Shown in pieces: positions 54,866 to 63,867 of a stretch of 64,000 nucleotides of DNA (its first letter is position 1; each line of letters opens with the position of its first letter). The position numbers and the translations under genes are program-made. The DNA is from Fallopia convolvulus (taxonomy: Eukaryota > Streptophyta > Magnoliopsida > Caryophyllales > Polygonaceae). The notes below the pieces were generated by a model. That model was not told the DNA's origin. It did not search any database and saw only the letters and a program-made list of their open reading frames with translations. Where the stretch lies: the NCBI GenBank assembly GCA_964016875.1, contig OZ024724.1, forward strand, positions 17,030,501 through 17,094,500. The letters are read 5' to 3'.

Positions 54866-54985
54866 GGGTGCGATCATACCAGCACTAATGCACCGGATCC
54901 CATAAGAACTCCGAAGTTAAGCGTGCTTGGGCGAGAGTAGTACTAGAATGGGTGACCTCCTGGGAAGTCCTCGTGTTGCACCCCT
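54866..54985 (+). rRNA. 5S rRNA: 5S rRNA gene, copy 167
   Basis: C39A, G82A. Upstream -3C. Confidence 0.92.
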
Positions 54986-55196
54986 CTTTTTTTTCGTTTT
55001 TTAATCGTTGAATCGGATTTTCAAGTCGCTCTTTTTTTGCTCGCGTCTATCGAATGGAATGCGTAGGCCTCGAGAAGATCTTTGTTTCGATATATTATAC
55101 AGGCGAATCCGAGACCCGGGCAAAGAGTTATGGCGGTCTGAAAATCCGGGTTCGTTGCAAGGTCGATGTAAGTAAGAAATGTTGGCAAGAATGGAC

Positions 55197-55316
55197 GGGT
55201 GCGATCATACCAGCACTAATGCACCGGATCCCATCAGAACTCCGAAGTTAAGCGTGCTTGGGCGAGAGTAGTACTAGAATGGGTGACCTCCTGGGAAGTC
55301 CTCGTGTTGCACCCCT
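55197..55316 (+). rRNA. 5S rRNA: 5S rRNA gene, copy 168
   Basis: G82A. The spacer before it reads GGTTCGTTGC, a marker shared with copies 85, 107 and 131. Confidence 0.94.
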
Positions 55317-55527
55317 CTTTTTTTTCGTTTTTTAATCGTTGAATCGGATTTTCAAGTCGCTCTTTTTTTGCTCGCGTCTATCGAATGGAATGCGTAGGCC
55401 TCGAGAAGATCTTTGTTTCGATATATTATACAGGCGAATCCGAGACCCGGGCAAAGAGTTATGGCGGTCTGAAAATCCGGGTTCGGTGCAAGGTCGATGT
55501 AAGTAAGAAATGTTGGCAAGAATGGAC

Positions 55528-55647
55528 GGTTGCCATCATACCAGCACTAATGCACCGGATCCCATCAGAACTCCGAAGTTAAGCGTGCTTGGGTGAGAGT
55601 AGTACTAGGATGGGTGACCTCCTGGGAAGTCCTCGTGTTGCACCCCT
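55528..55647 (+). rRNA. 5S rRNA: 5S rRNA gene, copy 169
   Basis: G3T, G7C, C67T. Confidence 0.92.
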
Positions 55648-55858
55648 CTTTTTTTCGTTTTTTTAATCGTTGGATCAAATTTTCAAGTCGTTCTTTTTTT
55701 GCTCGCGTCTATCGAATGGAATGCGTAGGCCTCGAGAAGATCTTTGTTTCGATATATTATACGGGCGAATCCGAGACCCGGGCAAAGAGTTATGGCGGTT
55801 TGAAAATCCGGGTTTTGTGAAAGGTCGATGTAAGTAAGAAATGTTGGCAAGAATGGAC

Positions 55859-55978
55859 GGGTGCGATCATACCAGCACTAATGCACCGGATCCCATCAGA
55901 ACTCCGAAGTTAAGCGTGCTTGGGCGAGAGTATTACTAGGATGGGTGACCTCCTGGGAAGTCCTCGTGTTGCACCACT
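55859..55978 (+). rRNA. 5S rRNA: 5S rRNA gene, copy 170
   Basis: G75T, C118A. Confidence 0.93.
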
Positions 55979-56189
55979 ATTTTTTTCGTTTTTTTAATCG
56001 TTGGATCGGATTTTCAAGTCGTTCTTTTTTTGCTCGCGTCTATCGAATGGAATGCGTAGGCCTCGCGAAGATCTTTGTTTCGATATATTATACAGGCGAA
56101 TCCGAGACCCGGGCAAAGAGTTATGGCGGTTTGAAAATCCGAGTTCGGTGAAAGGTCGATGTAAGTAAGAAATGTTGGCAAGAATGGAC

Positions 56190-56309
56190 GGGTGCGATCA
56201 TACCAGCACTAATGCACCGGATCCCATCAGAACTCCGAAGTCAAGCGTGCTTGGGTGAGAGTAGTACTAGGATGGGTGACCTCCTGGGAAGTCCTCGTGT
56301 TGCACCCCT
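56190..56309 (+). rRNA. 5S rRNA: 5S rRNA gene, copy 171
   Basis: T53C, C67T. Confidence 0.93.
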
Positions 56310-56520
56310 CTTTTTTTCGTTTTTTTAATCGTTGGATCGGATTTTCAAGTCGTTCTTTTTTTGCTCGCGTCTATCGAACGGAATGCGTAGGCCTCGAGAA
56401 GATCTTTGTTTCGATATATTATACAGGCGAATCCGAGACCCGGGCAAAGAGTTATGGCGGTTTGAAAATCCGAGTTCGGTGAAAGGTCGATGTAAGTAAG
56501 AAATGTTGGCAAGAATGGAC

Positions 56521-56640
56521 GGGTGCGATCATACCAACACTAATCCACCGGATCCCATCAGAACTCCGAAGTTAAGCGTGCTTGGGCGAGAGTATTACTA
56601 GGATGGGTGACCTCTTGGGAAGTCCTCGTGTTGCACCCCT
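56521..56640 (+). rRNA. 5S rRNA: 5S rRNA gene, copy 172
   Basis: G17A, G25C, G75T, C95T. Terminator TTTTCTT. Confidence 0.92.
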
Positions 56641-56851
56641 CTTTTCTTCGTTTCTTTAATCGTTGGATCGGATTTTCAAGTCGTTCTTTTTTTGCTCGCG
56701 TCTATCGAACGGAATGCGTAGGCCTCGAGAAGATCTTTGTTTCGATATATTATACGGGCAAATCCGAGACCCGGGCAAAGAGTTATGGCTGTTTGAAAAT
56801 CCGGGTTCGGTGAAAGGTCGATGTAAGTAAGAAATGTTGGCAAGAATGGAC

Positions 56852-56971
56852 GGGTGCGATCATACCAGCACTAATGCACCGGATCCCATCAGAACTCCAA
56901 AGTTAAGCGTGCTTGGGCGAGAGTAGTACTAGGATGGGTGACCTCCTGGGAAGTCCTCGTGTTGCACCCCT
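56852..56971 (+). rRNA. 5S rRNA: 5S rRNA gene, copy 173
   Basis: G48A only. Terminator TGTTTTT. Confidence 0.94.
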
Positions 56972-57182
56972 CTGTTTTTCGTTTTTTTAATCGTTGGATC
57001 AAATTTTCAAGTCGTTCTTTTTTTGCTCGCGTCTATCGAATGGAATGCGTAGGCCTCGAGAAGATCTTTGTTTCGATAAATTATACGGGCGAATCCGAGA
57101 CCCGGGCAAAGAGTTATGGCGGTTTGAAAATCCGGGTTCGGTGAAAGGTCGATGTAAGTAAGAAATGTTGGCAAGAACGGAC

Positions 57183-57302
57183 GGGTGCGATCATACCAGC
57201 ACTAATGCACCGGATCCCATCAGAACTCCGAAGTTAAGCGTGCTTGGGCGAGAGTAGTACTAGGATGGGTGACCTCCTGGGAAGTCCTCGTGTTACACCC
57301 CT
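57183..57302 (+). rRNA. 5S rRNA: 5S rRNA gene, copy 174
   Basis: G113A. Upstream -5C. Confidence 0.94.
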
Positions 57303-57513
57303 CTTTTTTTTCGTTTTTTAATCGTTGGATCGGATTTTCAAGTCGCTCTTTTTTTGCTCGCGTCTATCGAACGGAATGCGTAGGCCTCGAGAAGATCTTT
57401 GTTTCGATATATTATACAGGCGAATCCGAGACCCGGGCAAAGAGTTATGGCGGTTTGAAAATCCGGGTTCGGTGCAAGGTCGATGTAAGTAAGAAATGTT
57501 GGCAAGAATGGAC

Positions 57514-57633
57514 GGTTGCCATCATACCAGCACTAATGCACCGGATCCCATCAGAACTCCGAAGTTAAGCGTGCTTGGGTGAGAGTAGTACTAGGATGGG
57601 TGACCTCCTGGGAAGTCCTCGTGTTGCACCCCT
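57514..57633 (+). rRNA. 5S rRNA: 5S rRNA gene, copy 175
   Basis: G3T, G7C, C67T. Confidence 0.92.
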
Positions 57634-57844
57634 CTTTTTTTCGTTTTTTTAATCGTTGGATCAAATTTTCAAGTCGTTCTTTTTTTGCTCCCGTCTATCG
57701 AATGGAATGCGTAGGCCTCGCGAAGATCTTTGTTTCGATATATTATACGGGCGAATCCGAGACCCGGGCAAAGAGTTATGGCGGTTTGAAAATCCGGGTT
57801 TGGTGAAAGGTCGATGTAAGTAAGAAATGTTGGCAAGAATGGAC

Positions 57845-57964
57845 GGGTGCGATCATACCAGCACTAATGCACCGGATCCCATCAGAACTCCGAAGTTAAG
57901 CGTGCTTGGGCGAGAGTATTACTAGGATGGGTGACCTCCTGGGAAGTCTTCGTGTTGCACCACT
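57845..57964 (+). rRNA. 5S rRNA: 5S rRNA gene, copy 176
   Basis: G75T, C105T, C118A. Confidence 0.92.
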
Positions 57965-58175
57965 ATTTTTTTCGTTTTTTTAATCGTTGGATCGGATTTT
58001 CAAGTCGTTCTTTTTTTGCTCGCGTCTATCGAATGGAATGCGTAGGCCTCGCGAAGATCTTTGTTTCGATATATTATACAGGCGAATCCGAGACCCGGGC
58101 AAAGAGTTATGGCGGTTTGAAAATCCGAGTTCGGTGAAAGGTCGATGTAAGTAAGAAATGTTGGCAAGAATGGAC

Positions 58176-58295
58176 GGGTGCGATCATACCAGCACTAATG
58201 CACCGGATCCCATCAGAACTCCGAAGTCAAGCGTGCTTGGGTGAGAGTAGTACTAGGATGGGTGACCTCCTGGGAAGTCCTCGTGTTGCACCCCT
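58176..58295 (+). rRNA. 5S rRNA: 5S rRNA gene, copy 177
   Basis: T53C, C67T. Confidence 0.93.
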
Positions 58296-58506
58296 CTTTT
58301 TTTCGTTTTTTTAATCGTTGGATCGGATTTTCAAGTCGTTCTTTTTTTGCTCGCGTCTATGGAACGGAATGCGTAGGCCTCGAGAAGATCTTTGTTTCGA
58401 TATATTATACAGGCGAATCCGAGACCCGGGCAAAGAGTTATGGCGGTTTGAAAATCCGAGTTCGGTGAAAGGTCGATGTAAGTAAGAAATGTTGGCAAGA
58501 ATGGAC

Positions 58507-58626
58507 GGGTGCGATCATACCAACACTAATCCACCGGATCCCATCAGAACTCCGAAGTTAAGCGTGCTTGGGCGAGAGTATTACTAGGATGGGTGACCTC
58601 TTGGGAAGTCCTCGTGTTGCACCCCT
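58507..58626 (+). rRNA. 5S rRNA: 5S rRNA gene, copy 178
   Basis: G17A, G25C, G75T, C95T. Terminator TTTTCTT. Confidence 0.92.
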
Positions 58627-58837
58627 CTTTTCTTCGTTTTTTTAATCGTTGGATCGGATTTTCAAGTCGTTCATTTTTTGCTCGCGTCTATCGAATGGAA
58701 TGCGTAGGCCTCGAGAAGATCTTTGTTTGGATATATTATACAGGTGAATCCGAGACCCGGGCAAAGAGTTATAGCGATTTGAAAATCCGGGTTCGGTGAA
58801 AGGTCGATGTAAGTAAGAAATGTTGGCAAGAATGGAC

Positions 58838-58957
58838 GGGTGCGATCATACCAACACTAATCCACCGGATCCCATCAGAACTCCGAAGTTAAGCGTGCTT
58901 GGGCGAGAGGATTACTAGGATGGGTGACCTCCTGGGAAGTCCTCGTGTTGCACCCCT
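58838..58957 (+). rRNA. 5S rRNA: 5S rRNA gene, copy 179
   Basis: G17A, G25C, T73G, G75T. Confidence 0.93.
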
Positions 58958-59168
58958 CTTTTTTTCGTTTCTTTAATCGTTGGAATGGATTTTCAAGTCG
59001 TTCTTTTTTTGCTCGCGTCTATCGAATGGAATGCGTAGGCCTCGAGAAGATCTTTGTTTCGATAAATTATACGGGCGAATCCGAGCCTCGGGCAAAGAGG
59101 TATGGCGGTTTGAAAATCCGGGTTCGGTGAAAGGTCGATGTAAGTAAGAAATGTTGGCAAGAATGGAC

Positions 59169-59288
59169 GGGTGCGATCATACCAGCACTAATGCACGGGA
59201 TCACATCATAACTCCGAAGTTAAGCGTGCTTGGGCGAGAGTAGTACTAGGATGGGTGACCTCCTGGGAAGTCCTTGTGTTGCAGCCCT
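59169..59288 (+). rRNA. 5S rRNA: 5S rRNA gene, copy 180
   Basis: C29G, C35A, G41T, C107T, C116G. Confidence 0.91.
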
Positions 59289-59499
59289 CTTTTTTTCGTT
59301 TCTTTAATCGTTGGATCGGATTTTCAAGTCGTTCTTTTTTTGCTCGTGTGTATCGAACGGAATGCGTAGGCCTCGAGAAGATCTTTGTTTCGATATATTA
59401 TACGGGCGAATCCGAGACCCGGGCAAAGAGTTATGGCGGTTTGAAAATCCGGGTTCGGTGAAAGGTCGATGTAAGTAAGAAATGTTGGCAAGAATGGAC

Positions 59500-59619
59500 G
59501 GGTGCGATCATACCAGCACTAATGCACCGGATCCCATCAGAACTCCGAAGTTAAGCGTGCTTGGGCGAAGGTATTACTAGGATGGGTGACCTCCTAGGAA
59601 GTCCTAGTGTTGCACCCCT
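59500..59619 (+). rRNA. 5S rRNA: 5S rRNA gene, copy 181
   Basis: G70A, A71G, G75T, G97A, C107A. Terminator T8 then GTTTTCTT. Confidence 0.92.
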
Positions 59620-59830
59620 CTTTTTTTTGTTTTCTTAATCGTTGGATCGGATTTTAAAGTCGTTCTTTTTTTGCTCGCGTCTATCGAATGGAATGCGTAG
59701 GCCTCGAGAAGATCTTTGTTTCGATATATTATTCGGGCGAATCCGAGACCCGCGCAAAGAGTTATGGCGGTTTGAAAATTCGGGTTCGGTGAAAGGTCGA
59801 TGTAAGTAAGAAATGTTGGCAAGAATGGAC

Positions 59831-59950
59831 GGGTGCGATCATACCAGCACTAATGCACTGGATCCCATCAGAACTCCGAAGTTAAGCGTGCTTGGGCGAG
59901 AGAAGTACTAGGATGGGTGACCTCCTGGGAAGTCCTCGTGTTGCACCCCT
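59831..59950 (+). rRNA. 5S rRNA: 5S rRNA gene, copy 182
   Basis: C29T, T73A. Confidence 0.93.
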
Positions 59951-60161
59951 CTTTTTTTCGTTTTTTTAATCGTTGGATCGAATTTTCAAGTCGTTCTTTT
60001 TTTGCTCGCGTCTATCGAACGGAATGCGTAGGCCTCGAGAAGATCTTTGTTTCGATATATTATACGGGCGAATCCGAGACCCAGGCAAAGAGTTATGGCT
60101 GTTTGAAAATCCGGGTTCGGTGAAAGGTCGATGTAAGTAAGAAATGTTGGCAAGAATGGAC

Positions 60162-60281
60162 GGGTGCGATCATACCAGCACTAATGCACCGGATCCCATC
60201 AGAACTCCGAAGTTAAGCGTGCTTGGGCGAGAGTAGTACTAGGATGGGTGACCTCCTGGGAAGTCCTCGTGTTGCACCCCT
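60162..60281 (+). rRNA. 5S rRNA: 5S rRNA gene, copy 183 (consensus)
   Basis: No substitution; terminator TGTTTTT. Confidence 0.97.
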
Positions 60282-60492
60282 CTGTTTTTCGTTTTTTTAA
60301 TCGTTGGATCAAATTTTCAAGTCGTTCTTTTTTTGCTCGCGTCTATCGAATGGAATGCGTAGGCCTCGAGAAGATCTTTGTTTCGATAAATTATACGGGC
60401 GAATCCGAGACCCGGGCAAAGAGTTATGGCGGTTTGAAAATCCGGGTTCGGTGCAAGGTCGATGTAAGTAAGAAATGTTGGCAAGAACGGAC

Positions 60493-60612
60493 GGTTGCGA
60501 TCATACCAGCACTAATGCACCGGATCCCATCAGAACTCCGAAGTTAAGCGTGCTTGGGCGAGAGTAGTACTAGGATGGGTGACCTCCTGGGAAGTCCTCG
60601 TGTTGCACCCCT
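60493..60612 (+). rRNA. 5S rRNA: 5S rRNA gene, copy 184
   Basis: G3T only, with -5C upstream: the front matches a C67T-type unit and the rest is consensus, so the gene is itself a recombinant. The spacer after it is a mosaic. Confidence 0.93.
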
Positions 60613-60823
60613 CTTTTTTTTCGTTTTTTAATCGTTGGATCGGATTTTCAAGTCGTTCTTTTTTTGCTCCCGTCTATCGAATGGAATGCGTAGGCCTCGC
60701 GAAGATCTTTGTTTGGATATATTATACAGGTGAATCCGAGACCCGGGCAAAGAGTTATAGCGATTTGAAAATCCGGGTTCGGTGAAAGGTCGATGTAAGT
60801 AAGAAATGTTGGCAAGAATGGAC

Positions 60824-60943
60824 GGGTGCGATCATACCAACACTAATCCACCGGATCCCATCAGAACTCCGAAGTTAAGCGTGCTTGGGCGAGAGGATTA
60901 CTAGGATGGGTGACCTCCTGGGAAGTCCTCGTGTTGCACCCCT
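60824..60943 (+). rRNA. 5S rRNA: 5S rRNA gene, copy 185
   Basis: G17A, G25C, T73G, G75T. Confidence 0.93.
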
Positions 60944-61154
60944 CTTTTTTTCGTTTCTTTAATCGTTGGAATGGATTTTCAAGTCGTTCTTTTTTTGCTC
61001 GCGTCTATCGAATGGAATGCGTAGGCCTCGAGAAGATCTTTGTTTCGATAAATTATACGGGCGAATCCGAGCCTCGGGCAAAGAGGTATGGCGGTTTGAA
61101 AATCCGGGTTCGGTGAAAGGTCGATGTAAGTAAGAAATGTTGGCAAGAATGGAC

Positions 61155-61274
61155 GGGTGCGATCATACCAGCACTAATGCACGGGATCACATCATAACTC
61201 CGAAGTTAAGCGTGCTTGGGCGAGAGTAGTACTAGGATGGGTGACCTCCTGGGAAGTCCTTGTGTTGCAGCCCT
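61155..61274 (+). rRNA. 5S rRNA: 5S rRNA gene, copy 186
   Basis: C29G, C35A, G41T, C107T, C116G. Spacer has GCGTATGCCTCG. Confidence 0.91.
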
Positions 61275-61485
61275 CTTTTTTTCGTTTCTTTAATCGTTGG
61301 ATCGGATTTTCAAGTCGTTCTTTTTTTGCTCGTGTGTATCGAACGGAATGCGTATGCCTCGAGAAGATCTTTGTTTCGATATATTATACGGGCGAATCCG
61401 AGACCCGGGCAAAGAGTTATGGCGGTTTGAAAATCCGGGTTCGGTGAAAGGTCGATGTAAGTAAGAAATGTTGGCAAGAATGGAC

Positions 61486-61605
61486 GGGTGCGATCATACC
61501 AGCACTAATGCACCGGATCCCATCAGAACTCCGAAGTTAAGCGTGCTTGGGCGAAGGTATTACTAGGATGGGTGACCTCCTAGGAAGTCCTAGTGTTGCA
61601 CCCCT
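61486..61605 (+). rRNA. 5S rRNA: 5S rRNA gene, copy 187
   Basis: G70A, A71G, G75T, G97A, C107A. Terminator T8 then GTTTTCTT. Confidence 0.92.
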
Positions 61606-61816
61606 CTTTTTTTTGTTTTCTTAATCGTTGGATCGGATTTTGAAGTCGTTCTTTTTTTGCTCGCGTCTATCGAATGGAATGCGTAGGCCTCGAGAAGATC
61701 TTTGTTTCGATATATTATTCGGGCGAATCCGAGACCCGCGCAAAGAGTTATGGCGGTTTGAAAATTCGGGTTCGGTGAAAGGTCGATGTAAGTAAGAAAT
61801 GTTGGCAAGAATGGAC

Positions 61817-61936
61817 GGGTGCGATCATACCAGCACTAATGCACCGGATCCCATCAGAACTCCGAAGTTAAGCGTGCTTGGGTGAGAGTAGTACTAGGAT
61901 GGGTGACCTCCTGGGAAGTCCTCGTGTTGCACCCCT
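61817..61936 (+). rRNA. 5S rRNA: 5S rRNA gene, copy 188
   Basis: C67T only; a join between unit types lies in its first half. Confidence 0.94.
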
Positions 61937-62147
61937 CTTTTTTTCGTTTTTTTAATCGTTGGATCAAATTTTCAAGTCGTTCTTTTTTTGCTCCCGTCTA
62001 TCGAATGGAATGCGTAGGCCTCGCGAAGATCTTTGTTTCGATATATTATACGGGCGAATCCGAGACCCGGGCAAAGAGTTATGGCGGTTTGAAAATCCGG
62101 GTTTGGTGAAAGGTCGATGTAAGTAAGAAATGTTGGCAAGAATGGAC

Positions 62148-62267
62148 GGGTGCGATCATACCAGCACTAATGCACCGGATCCCATCAGAACTCCGAAGTT
62201 AAGCGTGCTTGGGCGAGAGTATTACTAGGATGGGTGACCTCCTGGGAAGTCTTCGTGTTGCACCACT
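62148..62267 (+). rRNA. 5S rRNA: 5S rRNA gene, copy 189
   Basis: G75T, C105T, C118A. Confidence 0.92.
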
Positions 62268-62478
62268 ATTTTTTTCGTTTTTTTAATCGTTGGATCGGAT
62301 TTTCAAGTCGTTCTTTTTTTGCTCGCGTCTATCGAATGGAATGCGTAGGCCTCGCGAAGATCTTTGTTTCGATATATTATACAGGCGAATCCGAGACCCG
62401 GGCAAAGAGTTATGGCGGTTTGAAAATCCGAGTTCGGTGAAAGGTCGATGTAAGTAAGAAATGTTGGCAAGAATGGAC

Positions 62479-62598
62479 GGGTGCGATCATACCAGCACTA
62501 ATGCACCGGATCCCATCAGAACTCCGAAGTCAAGCGTGCTTGGGTGAGAGTAGTACTAGGATGGGTGACCTCCTGGGAAGTCCTCGTGTTGCACCCCT
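62479..62598 (+). rRNA. 5S rRNA: 5S rRNA gene, copy 190
   Basis: T53C, C67T. Confidence 0.93.
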
Positions 62599-62809
62599 CT
62601 TTTTTTCGTTTTTTTAATCGTTGGATCGGATTTTCAAGTCGTTCTTTTTTTGCTCGCGTCTATGGAACGGAATGCGTAGGCCTCGAGAAGATCTTTGTTT
62701 CGATATATTATACAGGCGAATCCGAGACCCGGGCAAAGAGTTATGGCGGTTTGAAAATCCGAGTTCGGTGAAAGGTCGATGTAAGTAAGAAATGTTGGCA
62801 AGAATGGAC

Positions 62810-62929
62810 GGGTGCGATCATACCAACACTAATCCACCGGATCCCATCAGAACTCCGAAGTTAAGCGTGCTTGGGCGAGAGTATTACTAGGATGGGTGAC
62901 CTCTTGGGAAGTCCTCGTGTTGCACCCCT
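62810..62929 (+). rRNA. 5S rRNA: 5S rRNA gene, copy 191
   Basis: G17A, G25C, G75T, C95T. Terminator TTTTCTT. Confidence 0.92.
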
Positions 62930-63140
62930 CTTTTCTTCGTTTTTTTAATCGTTGGATCGGATTTTCAAGTCGTTCATTTTTTGCTCGCGTCTATCGAATG
63001 GAATGCGTAGGCCTCGAGAAGATCTTTGTTTGGATATATTATACAGGTGAATCCGAGACCCGGGCAAAGAGTTATAGCGATTTGAAAATCCGGGTTCGGT
63101 GAAAGGTCGATGTAAGTAAGAAATGTTGGCAAGAATGGAC

Positions 63141-63260
63141 GGGTGCGATCATACCAACACTAATCCACCGGATCCCATCAGAACTCCGAAGTTAAGCGTG
63201 CTTGGGTGAGAGTAGTACTAGGATGGGTGACCTCCTGGGAAGTCCTCGTGTTGCACCCCT
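63141..63260 (+). rRNA. 5S rRNA: 5S rRNA gene, copy 192
   Basis: G17A, G25C, C67T: front of a 17A/25C allele joined to the back of a C67T allele, marking an exchange between positions 26 and 66. Confidence 0.93.
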
Positions 63261-63471
63261 CTTTTTTTCGTTTTTTTAATCGTTGGATCAAATTTTCAAG
63301 TCGTTCTTTTTTTGCTCCCGTCTATCGAATGGAATGCGTAGGCCTCGCGAAGATCTTTGTTTCGATATATTATACGGGCGAATCCGAGACCCGGGCAAAG
63401 AGTTATGGCGGTTTGAAAATCCGGGTTTGGTGAAAGGTCGATGTAAGTAAGAAATGTTGGCAAGAATGGAC

Positions 63472-63591
63472 GGGTGCGATCATACCAGCACTAATGCACC
63501 GGATCCCATCAGAACTCCGAAGTTAAGCGTGCTTGGGCGAGAGTATTACTAGGATGGGTGACCTCCTGGGAAGTCTTCGTGTTGCACCACT
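63472..63591 (+). rRNA. 5S rRNA: 5S rRNA gene, copy 193
   Basis: G75T, C105T, C118A. Its spacer carries the 63,674-63,701 rearrangement, so the next gene is at 276 bp. Confidence 0.92.
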
Positions 63592-63673
63592 ATTTTTTTC
63601 GTTTTTTTAATCGTTGGATCGGATTTTCAAGTCGTTCTTTTTTTGCTCGCGTCTATCGAATGGAATGCGTAGG

Positions 63674-63701
63674 CACCGAAATGTTGGCAAGAATGGACGG
63701 G
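63674..63701 (+). other. Spacer rearrangement with copied promoter piece
   Basis: After AGGC, 79 bp of normal spacer are replaced by 24 bp. From 63,678 the new bases copy the -21 to -1 stretch of the 5S upstream region plus the first GGG of the gene (GAAATGTTGGCAAGAATGG and so on), then rejoin the spacer at GGGTTCGG. The period drops to 276 bp. The true promoter of gene 194 is intact downstream. Confidence 0.9.
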
Positions 63702-63747
63702 TTCGGTGCAAGGTCGATGTAAGTAAGAAATGTTGGCAAGAATGGAC

Positions 63748-63867
63748 GGTTGCGATCATACCAGCACTAATGCACCGGATCCCATCAGAACTCCGAAGTT
63801 AAGCGTGCTTGGGTGAGAGTAGTACTAGGATGGGTGACCTCCTGGGAAGTCCTCGTGTTGCACCCCT
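63748..63867 (+). rRNA. 5S rRNA: 5S rRNA gene, copy 194
   Basis: G3T, C67T. Last gene in the window, preceded by a complete upstream promoter and by the extra promoter-like piece about 50 bp further up. The spacer after it runs off the window. Confidence 0.93.

Larger units (their letters stand above)
52950..60450 (+). repeat. Third block copy, 12,247 bp from about 40.7-48.2 kb
   Basis: Genes 161-183 follow genes 124-146 at exactly 37 units distance. The right end changes inside the spacer after gene 183. Confidence 0.85.
58838..61816 (+). repeat. Six-unit-spaced repeat (1,986 bp)
   Basis: Genes 179-181 recur as 185-187. The spacer after gene 184 is a mosaic that forms the join. Confidence 0.8.
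57514..63591 (+). repeat. Blocks shared at 4,303 and 1,324 bp
   Basis: Units 175-178 recur as 188-191 (13 units apart), and units 188-189 recur as 192-193 (4 units apart). Confidence 0.75.

Noticed and set aside
63674..63701. Insertion of a mobile element near the right end
   Set aside because: The new bases are a copy of the array's own promoter, with no target duplication and no terminal repeats.
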